Shown one piece after another: positions 19,160 through 27,002 of a DNA stretch of 33,897 nucleotides. The translations under genes were made by a program, and so were the position numbers. This DNA comes from CAYLYM01 sp964387645 (GTDB lineage: Bacteria > Calditrichota > Calditrichia > RBG-13-44-9). The stretch is taken from contig CAYLYM010000032.1 in the NCBI GenBank assembly GCA_964387645.1, positions 1 through 33,897 of the forward strand. The letters run 5' to 3'. The notes below the pieces were generated by a model. It ran no database searches and was not told where the DNA came from. It worked only from the letters and a program-made list of their open reading frames with translations. Each line of letters opens with the position of its first letter. Position 1 is the first letter of the stretch.

Positions 19160-20038
19160 TTAGGAAATCAATTGATATTTTTGGAGAACAATCTTGAGTT
19201 TCTTTAAATTTGTTTCGGACATTTCACAAAGAGGTAAACGGAATCCACCTACTTCAAATCCCATTAAATTCATGGCTGTCTTAATGGGAATGGGATTTGT
19301 CTCAATGAATAGAACTTTATTCAATTCTTCTAATTTCAAATTCAATTCTAAAGCCCTTTGACTATCACATTTCTCAAATGCCTGAATCATTTCCTTTATC
19401 CTGTCAGGAACAATATTCGCTGTAACTGATATCACTCCTTTCCCGCCAACGCTTAGAATTGGAAGAGTCAGACTATCGTCTCCAGAAAGAATATTCAGTT
19501 TGCCTCCTACACGTTTGTATAATTCTGTAATCTGAACAATATTACCAGACGCTTCTTTGACAGCAACAATTCGTGGATCATCTGCTAACCGCTCCACAGT
19601 TTCCGGCAAAATATTTACCCCGGTTCGGCCAGGAACATTATAAATAACCAGTGGAAAATCTGTTTTTTCAGCAATAGTACTAAAATGCCGGTAAAGGCCT
19701 TCCTGGGTAGGTTTATTATAATAGGGTGTAATGATAAGGGCAGCGCTAGCACCAACATCTCTGGCTTTCAAAGTTAATTCCACACTTTTCGCGGTGTCAT
19801 AATTGCCAGTACCTGCTATCACGGGTACTTTCCCACCGGATGCTTCTACTACTGTTTCAAAAATTTTTAATTTTTCATCTGTAGACAAAGTTGGAGATTC
19901 ACCGGTTGTTCCACAGGGTAATAGTGCATCCGTTCCTTTTTCCAGATGAAATTGAACAAGATCTTTAATTTTGGAATAATTGACATTGCCTTTAGCATCA
20001 AAGGGTGTTATTAGTGCAACAATTGTTCCATGAAACAT
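19160..20038 (-). CDS. dapA: 4-hydroxy-tetrahydrodipicolinate synthase
   Basis: Condenses pyruvate with aspartate semialdehyde, the committed step to diaminopimelate and lysine. The 292-residue TIM barrel has Lys161 (AVKEASG) as the Schiff-base residue, Tyr133 in YNVPGRTG and the substrate loop GTTGESPTL. A GAGGAGG site lies 5 bases before the ATG. It is the first gene of a dapA-lysC unit and has a good promoter directly upstream. Related lyases share the fold, but pairing with lysC supports DapA. Confidence 0.95.
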   Translation of the reverse strand: MFHGTIVALITPFDAKGNVNYSKIKDLVQFHLEKGTDALLPCGTTGESPTLSTDEKLKIFETVVEASGGKVPVIAGTGNYDTAKSVELTLKARDVGASAALIITPYYNKPTQEGLYRHFSTIAEKTDFPLVIYNVPGRTGVNILPETVERLADDPRIVAVKEASGNIVQITELYKRVGGKLNILSGDDSLTLPILSVGGKGVISVTANIVPDRIKEMIQAFEKCDSQRALELNLKLEELNKVLFIETNPIPIKTAMNLMGFEVGGFRLPLCEMSETNLKKLKIVLQKYQLIS

Positions 20039-20376
20039 GAAAGCCTCCTCTTTTCGATATTTTAAGTTCTAATATAAACGATCTCGTTGATTTAATCAAG
20101 CAAACAGCACGATTCCGCCTCTATACTTCTTTTTCTTTTTACTTTTTTTATATTTTAACTCCACAACAAAAAGAGCTGAAATTCATATTAGAGAAGTTGA
20201 CAATATTTTTTCCGTTCTGGATATTCATCTGAATATATTGTTGTTAATAACTCACCTATCTATAATGGTGCAGATAAAAATTCTTGCACTTATCAAAGGC
20301 TTTTCAAACTTCTAAGTCTAAATTCTTTTTTTATTTTGTACTAGGTTTCTTGTCTTTTGTATTAACTTTTGCTCTC
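20039..20376. other. intergenic region upstream of dapA
   Basis: A 338-base gap with very AT-rich sequence. It contains the dapA promoter near 20071-20099. I see no gene, RNA gene or convincing terminator in the rest. Confidence 0.6.
20071..20099 (-). promoter_or_regulatory. sigma-70 promoter of dapA operon
   Basis: On the minus strand TTGATT (20094-20099) and TATATT (20071-20076) are spaced by 17 bases, putting transcription start about 25 bases before the dapA ATG with a strong ribosome site in between. The match and position are good. Confidence 0.55.
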
Positions 20377-20772
20377 TTATCCTTTTTCACTTCTCCTTGG
20401 CGGTAATATTATCATTCCGATGATGATTAAAATGAATAGGATAAAATATAATAACGAAAATACCCAGGGAGGCCAGTTATAAAATAAAACTTTGTGAAAC
20501 CAATAGACAATGAATCCTTCAGGGTAAAAAAAAGATTCCCCGGCAAACTGCCGAAGACGAGCTTCCCATTCTGTTAATGGACAAAAAATTCCAAAGACCG
20601 TTTCTAATACAACGATACCCATTGCAGAAAGATGTGTCCAACGAAAAATTGGATTTCTTACCCCTTTCCAATGTAGAGCATACCCAAAAACAATTAAAAT
20701 CATTCCCCCAACTATGAAAAGAACATAGAAAAAGTGAAAAAACAAAATCGCATTTGCCAATAGCTTTTCCAT
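20377..20772 (-). CDS. DUF2784 membrane protein
   Basis: A 131-residue protein with about four hydrophobic helices, matching the DUF2784 family. The N-terminal helix HFFYVLFIVGGMILIVFGYA is followed by RNPIFRWTHLSAMGIVVLE and FGIFCPLTEWE, the conserved core of that family. The end is a hydrophobic helix and a short basic tail. No function is established for the family. It stands alone, with gaps of 338 and 273 bases to its neighbours, and has no clear Shine-Dalgarno before the ATG. Confidence 0.8.
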   Translation of the reverse strand: MEKLLANAILFFHFFYVLFIVGGMILIVFGYALHWKGVRNPIFRWTHLSAMGIVVLETVFGIFCPLTEWEARLRQFAGESFFYPEGFIVYWFHKVLFYNWPPWVFSLLYFILFILIIIGMIILPPRRSEKG

Positions 20773-21045
20773 ATTTGCAAAAATTGAATAAAAAGCCCAT
20801 TAATGGATATTTATTCTACTTGAACATATCGTTTCTTCAGCATAAATGGTATCATCAATCTGTTGACCACCTGTTTGTTTAGCAAAATTTTTTCAATTTC
20901 GGAATGTCATCTTCAACAAATTTTTAGTAACCATCTGCATTTTAGATAAAATAATATGCATATTTGTAATTAAAGATTACCGAGTAATCTACCAGGCTAA
21001 TGTATTTGCTCAATTTTACTCTATCTAATTGTCTGGAGGTAATTA

Positions 21046-22080
21046 TTAGCTTTTTCGCAGAGCCACTGATTTTCTTATAATTAATTTTGTTGGTAAAATT
21101 TCTGTTGTGGGATTTAAAACAATATTTGGATTCTCTATCTGACTAACAAGAATATTTGCTGCTGTTTTACCCATTTCATAGGGTTCCTGTCCAATTGTAG
21201 TTAGAGGGGGATCAATGATGACAGAATTAGGATTATCTCCAAAACCTATCAAAGAAATTTCATCTGGAATTTTTAATCCCATCTCTTTTATCTTCATATA
21301 TGCCCCAATAGCTACTAAATCATTTACAGCAAAAATGGCATCAGGTTTAGTTGCAGAAAACCATAGCTTCTGAAATCCATTCGCTCCACTATTGCGATCA
21401 AGTGAACAGGAAACTACCATTTCTTCATCAAAAGGAATATTATATTTCTCTAAAGCCGCTTTATATCCACTTAATCGATGCTGACTGATTAACAAGTTTT
21501 GGGGACCAGTTAAATGTCCAATACGCTTATGACCAGTTTTAATCAGATATTCTGTGGCCTTAAAAGCACCTTCAAAATCATCTACAACAATTTTATTGGC
21601 CTCAATATCATCACAAACCCTCCCAAAAAATACCAATGGTATTTCTCTCCTTTTGAAAACTTCAAAATGTTCACCAGTTATGGTTTTTTGAGAAATACAC
21701 ACTAATACACCGCATACTTGATTTGAAATTAATGCTCTGACATTCAAAACTTCTCGTTCGTAACTTTCGTTAGATTGGGTAATCATAACATAATAACCTG
21801 ATTTATGAGCAACATCTTCAATACCACTCAGAACATAGGCAAAAAAAACATCCTTTACATCAGGCAGTATAACCCCTATTGTATTACTTTTTCGATATTT
21901 AAAATTCAGCGCAATAGTATTTGGATGATAATCAAGTTCCTCAGCCAATGATAAAACTAATTCTCTCGTTTCAGGGCTAACATTTGGATGATTTCGCAAT
22001 GCTCTGGAAACAGTAGAGTGATGAAGATTTAAACGTCTGGCTATGTCTTTAATGGTTACGGGTTTGTACCTTTTTATCAT
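21046..22080 (-). CDS. LacI-family transcriptional regulator (copy 1)
   Basis: A 344-residue regulator. An N-terminal helix-turn-helix (VTIKDIARRLNLHHSTVSRALRN) and hinge (RELVLSLAEELDYHPNTIA) are followed by a periplasmic-binding-protein-like effector domain starting at SNTIGVILPDV. The effector domain suggests a sugar or sugar-derivative ligand. It is a clear paralogue of the regulator at 25614-26627, with long stretches of matching sequence, and the two bracket the epimerase/nucleotidyltransferase genes. No Shine-Dalgarno is seen before the ATG. It lies downstream of a strong terminator, so it has its own transcript. Confidence 0.92.
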   Translation of the reverse strand: MIKRYKPVTIKDIARRLNLHHSTVSRALRNHPNVSPETRELVLSLAEELDYHPNTIALNFKYRKSNTIGVILPDVKDVFFAYVLSGIEDVAHKSGYYVMITQSNESYEREVLNVRALISNQVCGVLVCISQKTITGEHFEVFKRREIPLVFFGRVCDDIEANKIVVDDFEGAFKATEYLIKTGHKRIGHLTGPQNLLISQHRLSGYKAALEKYNIPFDEEMVVSCSLDRNSGANGFQKLWFSATKPDAIFAVNDLVAIGAYMKIKEMGLKIPDEISLIGFGDNPNSVIIDPPLTTIGQEPYEMGKTAANILVSQIENPNIVLNPTTEILPTKLIIRKSVALRKS

Positions 22081-22139
22081 AATGAATTAAAAAATTATAG
22101 TATTTTATTATCTTTTTCCTTTCTGTAAAATATCATTTA

Positions 22140-22168
22140 AAATTAAGTAAATTTTTAATAATAGTCAA
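22140..22168 (-). promoter_or_regulatory. possible promoter of LacI copy 1
   Basis: On the minus strand TTGACT (22163-22168) and TAATTT (22140-22145) are 17 bases apart, about 60 bases upstream of the regulator start. The -35 is good and the -10 poor; AT-rich surroundings make chance matches likely. Confidence 0.35.
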
Positions 22169-22304
22169 ATTATAACAAGCGATTTTTGGATTAATAGACG
22201 AAAAAGTAAATTTTTTTTATATTTACATTAATTACGGCTAAATGTAATTAAAATTTTGTTAAATTTAATAATACCCTAAAATACCATTAGTAATTTAAAT
22301 CTTT

Positions 22305-22364
22305 AAAAAAAACCTCTTTGGGTTAAATCAGTTTAAAATTAAACCTGAATTTAACCAAAAGAGG
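22305..22364 (-). terminator. strong intrinsic terminator after small nucleotidyltransferase gene
   Basis: A long hairpin spans 22313-22364: arms of about 24 bases with one mismatch and one bulge, closed by CCTCTTT/AAAGAGG, with a tiny loop. On the minus strand it is followed directly by eight T. It marks the end of the transcript that includes the nucleotidyltransferase at 22560-22979 and separates it from the LacI gene. Confidence 0.85.
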
Positions 22365-22559
22365 GCAGAAATAATTGTCCATTTTCCAATCTATTACGTA
22401 GAAATGAAAATTCCTCTACAAACAGTCAGAGGAATGAAAAAGAGAGAGAATATTCTTTCACTATTTAATTATTGACATAAAAATAAAAAACTAATTCATT
22501 ATTAATGTAATGATAGTAAAATGAACGAGTAATAATATTGGGAATTTATAATTTAGACT

Positions 22560-22979
22560 TTAACTTTTTTTAGAAAATTCTTTTGATCTTTTAACCAATT
22601 CGGAAGAAGACCTGATTTTTTCTCCTAACCCATCTACAATTTTAATACCATATTTTTTACAAACTTCAGCTTCTGGGATTTCATAAATATATCTGTCGCC
22701 ACCTTTAGCGAAAATATCAGGTTTAACCATTGCAAGTGTTTTAGAGACAGAGTTATCTTCATCGATTACTTTTACCACTTCATCTACAACAGATAATGCA
22801 GAAACAATTCTCATTCGGTCTTCACAGGGCATAAAAACATAACCTTTTTTATTAATCGCTTGTTTATCGTTATTTACAAGAACAATTAATTTGTCACCTA
22901 AGTCTTTTGCTTTTTCAAAATATTCCAAATGCCCAACATGTAATGGATCAAAATAACCACTTACAGCAACTACTTTCAT
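22560..22979 (-). CDS. cytidylyltransferase-like nucleotidyltransferase
   Basis: A 139-residue stand-alone domain of the HxGH nucleotidyltransferase family (TagD, HldE C-terminal domain, RfaE-like). VSGYFDPLHVGHLEYFEKAK contains the HVGH motif (14-17), and the C-terminal RSSSELVKR corresponds to the ISTS-type motif that binds the nucleotide triphosphate. MVKPDIFAKGGDRYIYEIPE resembles HldE-type sugar-phosphate enzymes. It likely joins a sugar or polyol phosphate to a nucleotide. A good AGGAG site precedes the ATG. The nucleotide and sugar cannot be decided; note that the neighbouring gene has a related N-terminal domain. Confidence 0.85.
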   Translation of the reverse strand: MKVVAVSGYFDPLHVGHLEYFEKAKDLGDKLIVLVNNDKQAINKKGYVFMPCEDRMRIVSALSVVDEVVKVIDEDNSVSKTLAMVKPDIFAKGGDRYIYEIPEAEVCKKYGIKIVDGLGEKIRSSSELVKRSKEFSKKS

Positions 22980-23005
22980 GATTTTTCTCCTTATAACATT
23001 TCTAA

Positions 23006-23034
23006 ATTATCAATCCCGTTGTATTTTAAAACAA
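23006..23034 (-). promoter_or_regulatory. possible promoter of the small nucleotidyltransferase gene
   Basis: On the minus strand TTGTTT (23029-23034) and GATAAT (23006-23011) are 17 bases apart, 27 bases upstream of the ATG and downstream of the hairpin at 23123-23154. It would allow expression separately from the preceding gene. Confidence 0.4.
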
Positions 23035-23118
23035 ATCGAAATCCTTTGTTTATGATCGTGTTCTGGATTAACTGTTTTATCTGGTTTTTATCCTTATTTA
23101 TATAATCTTTATATAAGA

Positions 23119-23154
23119 AAATGGGGAATAAAAGCAACATCATCTTTATTCCCC
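23119..23154 (-). terminator. probable terminator after nucleotidyltransferase-kinase fusion gene
   Basis: The perfect 10-bp stem GGGGAATAAA (23123-23132) / TTTATTCCCC (23145-23154) has a 12-base loop and is followed on the minus strand by ATTTTCTTATAT. It lies about 90 bases past the stop of the fusion gene. The T run is imperfect, so partial termination is possible. Confidence 0.6.
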
Positions 23155-23242
23155 AGAAATATAAAATTGTGTTTCATTTACAATAAAACATGATCGAAGT
23201 TCAATAATTTCAAACAATACAATTATTCAGAAAGCAATTTCC

Positions 23243-24379
23243 TTAGTAACGAACTTTAATTTTCATAGCACCTTCAATAGGTTCTTCTGATGCAACCATA
23301 ATATATCCACCACCACTACCGGATGTAATTACTCCTGGATACTTCGCATATTTTTTCACTTCTTCATCAACATAGTCAGGTACAGTATATGGCAATATTT
23401 TTTTCCAGGCCTCAAAAGTTCGTGTCATTCCTTCACCCAACTTCTTTACATCTCTGTTCAAGATTCCATTCCAACAAGTTTCTCCTGCTTCACCTAATTC
23501 CTTGATAAATTCCTTTTCCAGATGCATCTCCTTCAACGGATCGTATCCTATAGGCCTTGGTTTTAGTGGAATTAAATGAATTGAATTCGATAACCATTCA
23601 CACACTTTTTTATCTACGCAAGAATTAATTTCACTAGGCCAATAGCTACCGTCATAATACAATCTATTCACACCCGGGAGTAAAAGTCCAAGTTGATCTT
23701 GAGAACCTGATACATACTTACTGCCTGGAGGATTTTCAGCACCAAAAAGCAATTTAGCATTACGAACCGGGTCGCCTTCAGGATAACGGTCTCCCCACAA
23801 CTCAATAGCAATTTTACGAGAACTGGTAGCCATGCCAGATCGATCGTTAAAATCATACGTAGGCCAAATTTGCGCCACAACTACAGAACCTGGATAAATT
23901 TCAGAAACCCATGGTTGATCCATCCATCCACCAGCAATACAAATACGATAAGGAAATCTTAATTCTTTCTTGGTTTGCGAACTTGATCTTGGAGGAAGGC
24001 CTTTATCAGGAATTCTTTCTAAAACAATATATTCAACACCAAGTTCTTTACATAATCTTTCTTTTTCTTCAGTATGACCATCTTTATTTACAATGAATAT
24101 ATCATATTTACCTGTTCTTAATTCAGGCTCAAAATCCAATATTCCAGAACCTCGTAAGACAAATGCTTTCTCAACGTATCTGATCGCATTAACCATGTAA
24201 ACGCGTTCATCTTCTGTAAAATAAGGAGAATGTTTTTTCAGAAGGCGAACATTTTTATCACTTCCCACACCAACATATAATTTACCATAAGATGCTGCCG
24301 TTTTAAAGAAAGCAATGTGACCAGCATGTAATAAATCATAACATCCGCTTACTAAAACTTTTTTTCTCTTATTTTCCAT
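23243..24379 (-). CDS. fusion of nucleotidyltransferase and GHMP-kinase-like domain
   Basis: A 378-residue two-domain protein. Residues 1-140 form an HxGH nucleotidyltransferase (VSGCYDLLHAGH with H18 and H21; PPRSSSQTK at about 129-137 as the second motif). Residues 144-378 resemble a GHMP sugar kinase: RICIAGGWMDQP (about 145-156), a GMATSS loop (182-187) in the place of the usual ATP loop GLGSSS, GSQDQLG (225-231) and a C-terminal SGSGGGY (353-359). Such a pair could phosphorylate a sugar at C1 and then nucleotidylate it. The GMATSS loop is atypical, so kinase activity is unproven. It follows the epimerase gene by 158 bases. I do not recognise this fusion as a named enzyme. Confidence 0.75.
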   Translation of the reverse strand: MENKRKKVLVSGCYDLLHAGHIAFFKTAASYGKLYVGVGSDKNVRLLKKHSPYFTEDERVYMVNAIRYVEKAFVLRGSGILDFEPELRTGKYDIFIVNKDGHTEEKERLCKELGVEYIVLERIPDKGLPPRSSSQTKKELRFPYRICIAGGWMDQPWVSEIYPGSVVVAQIWPTYDFNDRSGMATSSRKIAIELWGDRYPEGDPVRNAKLLFGAENPPGSKYVSGSQDQLGLLLPGVNRLYYDGSYWPSEINSCVDKKVCEWLSNSIHLIPLKPRPIGYDPLKEMHLEKEFIKELGEAGETCWNGILNRDVKKLGEGMTRTFEAWKKILPYTVPDYVDEEVKKYAKYPGVITSGSGGGYIMVASEEPIEGAMKIKVRY

Positions 24380-24421
24380 AGATCTATTCCCTGAATTGCT
24401 TTTATAATCCTGATAAGATCA

Positions 24422-24449
24422 TTTATACCAATAATTACATAAATACCAA
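24422..24449 (-). promoter_or_regulatory. possible promoter of the fusion gene
   Basis: On the minus strand TTGGTA (24444-24449) and TATAAA (24422-24427) are 16 bases apart, about 45 bases upstream of the start. An overlapping candidate (TTGCAT then TATATT) lies slightly further up. Support is only moderate in such AT-rich DNA. Confidence 0.3.
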
Positions 24450-24537
24450 GTATTTAGTATTAAAAAATATAATAAAATTGCAATATCCTATGCAATATCA
24501 TTATTTGTAAAATACTTATATCTTTTTACATAAATAT

Positions 24538-25521
24538 TTATTTTGCCTGTCTATCTTTTTCCATCTGTTCTTTTATCCAGTTAAAAGTCGGTTTAATTCC
24601 TTCACGGATGGAAATAGATGGCTCCCAACCCAGATATTTCTTTATTAAGGTATTATCACTGTTCCGTCCTCGCACACCTTTAGGTGCATCTAAATCATAA
24701 ATTCTTTTTAATTTTACACCGCCAGCTACTTCTTCAACGATACTAACCAAATCATCGATCGAGATCAATTCAGAAGTTCCTAAATTAATAGGTTCTTCAA
24801 TATCGCTATACATGATACTAATAGTACCTTTAATACAATCATCAATATACATGAAACTTCGCGTTTGTTTGCCATCTCCCCAGATAACAATCTCGTTTTT
24901 ACCAGTTTGTAACGCTTCAATTACTTTCCGGCAAATGGCTGCAGGTGCTTTTTCCCGCCCTCCTTTATATGTTCCGAACGGACCATAAACATTGTGATAA
25001 CGAGCGACCCGAGTTGTTAATCCATAATCTTCTCTGAAATGACGACACATTCTTTCACTAAAGAGTTTTTCCCAACCATAGCCGTCTTCTGCCATTGCCG
25101 GGTAAGCATCTGATTCTTTGAGTCCTGGATTGTTAGGATCAGTTTGTTTTTCAGCATTATATACACAAGCAGAAGAAGAGAAGAAATAACGGTCTACCCC
25201 CAGGTCTCTTGCCGCCATGAGAAGATGAGTATTAATAAGAACACTTAACATACAAGCTGCTTTGTTTAATTCAATAAATCCCATACCTCCCATATCTGCA
25301 GCAAGATTAAAGACTTCGTTGCAACCATTAACTGCTGCATAAGCATTTTCTTTAATTCTCAAATCCATAACCAAATTTTCAACATCATCGAATCTTTGAA
25401 ACCATTGATTCAACGGTTTAATATCAACCGCCCTTACTTGATACCCCTCTTTTTCTTTAAGTGCCTTAACTAAGTGTCCACCAATAAAACCACCTGCTCC
25501 GGTTACTAATACCTTTTTCAT
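24538..25521 (-). CDS. GDP-mannose 3,5-epimerase-like NAD-dependent epimerase
   Basis: An extended short-chain dehydrogenase/epimerase of 327 residues. It has the NAD loop GAGGFIGG (8-15), Cys119 in SSSACVY, the YxxxK pair Tyr148/Lys152 (YGWEK) and Lys191 in GGREKAPAA. FNLAADMGGMGFI, YGPFGTYKGGREKAPAA and GVRGRNSDN closely recall plant GDP-mannose 3,5-epimerase, where Cys, Tyr and Lys at these places are catalytic. By homology it would make GDP-L-galactose or GDP-L-gulose. An ATG at 25536 is in frame, but GGAGAAGTT ahead of 25521 is the ribosome site of the second ATG, so I use that. The nucleotide sugar is not proven. Confidence 0.85.
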   Translation of the reverse strand: MKKVLVTGAGGFIGGHLVKALKEKEGYQVRAVDIKPLNQWFQRFDDVENLVMDLRIKENAYAAVNGCNEVFNLAADMGGMGFIELNKAACMLSVLINTHLLMAARDLGVDRYFFSSSACVYNAEKQTDPNNPGLKESDAYPAMAEDGYGWEKLFSERMCRHFREDYGLTTRVARYHNVYGPFGTYKGGREKAPAAICRKVIEALQTGKNEIVIWGDGKQTRSFMYIDDCIKGTISIMYSDIEEPINLGTSELISIDDLVSIVEEVAGGVKLKRIYDLDAPKGVRGRNSDNTLIKKYLGWEPSISIREGIKPTFNWIKEQMEKDRQAK

Positions 25522-25613
25522 AACTTCTCCTTTCATGTTTAATTTAAAACCAATTTTTTAAAAACTGAGATTTTATTTACTGTTAAAACAATTACTTAAA
25601 TCCACCGATATAT

Positions 25614-26627
25614 TTAAGTTGACTTTCGAATTATCAACTCTGGTGTTATTATCTCTTCTCTTATTTGCTCAGGATCACTTTTTCCTAAAATCTGTTCAAG
25701 AATAATTTCTGCTGATAATTTTCCAATATCATAAGGTGATTGTTTTACAGTAGTCAAAGGTGGATTAATAAAAGATGAAAGTTTGTTATTTCCAAATCCT
25801 GCAATTGCAATATCATCGGGGATTCTTAAACCATTCTTTTCAATTTCTAAATAAGCACCAATGGCTACTAAATCATTAACAGTAAAAATTGCATCTGGAA
25901 TATTTTTTTGTTCTATTAATTTTTGAAAAGCTCTGATGCCATCTTCTTCTTGAAAGCCACCGTAAATGATTATATTCTTATCTATCGGTATTCCATGTTT
26001 TATGAGAGTATCTATATATCCTTGACATCGATTTCTGGAAACAGAAATTTCCATTGGCCCGGCAAAGTGAGCAATTTTTCTGTAACCTCTTGATATTAGA
26101 TGTTCTGTTGCAATACATGCACCAGTATAGTCATCAACTACAACTCGGCTTGCCTTGACTTTTTCAAACACACGATCGAAAAATACCAGAGGTATATTCC
26201 GCTTTTTAACCGCCTTGAAATGATCACCATTTTGGGTTGTCTGCGAAATACAAACAATCAAACCAGCAATTAAATTTGAAATGAGAGAATTTATGTTTAT
26301 AATTTCTCTATTAAAATCCTCATTTGATTGACATACAATAATACTAAAATCTTTTTGATAAGCTACTTCTTCTATTCCGCTAATTACCGAAGCAAAAAAA
26401 TCATTTCCAATAGATGGAACAATAACGCCAATTGTGTTACTACGGCAATTTTTGAAACTTTTAGCAATAATATTCGGCCGATAATCTAATTCTTTTGCAG
26501 TTCGGAGAACGAGTTCTTTTGTGTTATTACTAATATCTGGATGATTTCTCAACGCTTTCGATACAGTTGTATGATGAAGATTAAGTTTTTTTGCAATATC
26601 TTTTACAGTAATTTGCTTTTTAATCAT
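25614..26627 (-). CDS. LacI-family transcriptional regulator (copy 2)
   Basis: A 337-residue regulator with an N-terminal helix-turn-helix (VTVKDIAKKLNLHHTTVSKALRN) and a sugar-binding-type effector domain (SNTIGVIVPSIGNDFFASVI onwards). It is a paralogue of the regulator at 21046-22080. Both contain LNLHH(S/T)TVS(R/K)ALRNHP and VVDD before the ligand cleft. A strong promoter with a large palindrome lies directly ahead of the ATG, so autoregulation is likely. It sits between the symporter and the epimerase gene, and probably senses the compound handled by this locus. Confidence 0.92.
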   Translation of the reverse strand: MIKKQITVKDIAKKLNLHHTTVSKALRNHPDISNNTKELVLRTAKELDYRPNIIAKSFKNCRSNTIGVIVPSIGNDFFASVISGIEEVAYQKDFSIIVCQSNEDFNREIININSLISNLIAGLIVCISQTTQNGDHFKAVKKRNIPLVFFDRVFEKVKASRVVVDDYTGACIATEHLISRGYRKIAHFAGPMEISVSRNRCQGYIDTLIKHGIPIDKNIIIYGGFQEEDGIRAFQKLIEQKNIPDAIFTVNDLVAIGAYLEIEKNGLRIPDDIAIAGFGNNKLSSFINPPLTTVKQSPYDIGKLSAEIILEQILGKSDPEQIREEIITPELIIRKST

Positions 26628-27002
26628 AATAATTTTGTATATTTCTCACGTTATATCATACGTGTGAAATATACAAAATTATAAACTTATTGTCAATTAT
26701 AAAATTTTTTCTCGCATTTTAGTAATTATATATGAGTTGTAACAGTAATACTTATAGGAAATTTAATCAGTTGAACCCGACATTATCAAAATCAAAAAAA
26801 TTATCTTTTCACCTGTTATAAGGAAGAATTGAAACAGAAATAATGCATAAACAATTCACTTGCCCCATTAATATTCTTAACCGGACATCCGATCATACTT
26901 ATAATAAATTGGATGAATTTTCACCTAAAAATTGGAAAGCTTGAACAACAAAATCTCTAATATCCATTCAAAGATAATTCATCAACCTCTTATTTTTATT
27001 TA
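26628..27002. other. intergenic region between symporter and LacI copy 2
   Basis: A 375-base AT-rich gap. It holds the promoter-operator of the regulator gene at 26633-26696. No terminator was recognised after the symporter gene, and no convincing gene was seen; a 33-codon plus-strand frame at 26843-26944 is judged to be noise. Confidence 0.6.
26633..26696 (-). promoter_or_regulatory. promoter with palindromic operator ahead of LacI copy 2
   Basis: On the minus strand a near-consensus promoter reads TTGACA (26691-26696), 17 bases, TATATT (26668-26673). The -10 lies inside an inverted repeat of two 18-base arms, 26633-26650 and 26661-26678, with one mismatch and a 10-base centre. Expected transcription start is near 26661, so the palindrome covers the -10, the start and the first transcribed bases: the classical place for a repressor. 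The ATG follows 6 bases after the repeat and no Shine-Dalgarno is seen, so the hairpin could also affect translation. Confidence 0.65.

Larger units (their letters stand above)
22081..22559. other. intergenic region with terminator and regulator promoter
   Basis: A 479-base, very AT-rich gap. It holds the terminator of the upstream nucleotidyltransferase gene (22305-22364) and a possible promoter of the LacI gene (22140-22168). A short inverted repeat TTAATTAC/GTAATTAA (22228-22235 and 22244-22251) lies upstream of that promoter and could be an operator, but it is AT-only at the ends and weakly supported. No gene was seen. Confidence 0.6.

Noticed and set aside
20974..20990. Small hairpin AGATTAC/GTAATCT as terminator of LacI copy 1
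   Set aside because: 7-bp AT-rich stem with a weak T run; could be chance.
24480..24499. Direct repeat GCAATATC twice, as regulator site or start of a repeat array
   Set aside because: Only two copies of 8 AT-rich bases; no further copies seen nearby.
26843..26944. 33-codon plus-strand frame (begins MHKQFTCPIN) in the gap between LacI copy 2 and the symporter
   Set aside because: No suitable ribosome site close to the ATG, no promoter seen, opposite strand to all neighbours, and such short frames are expected by chance in AT-rich DNA.
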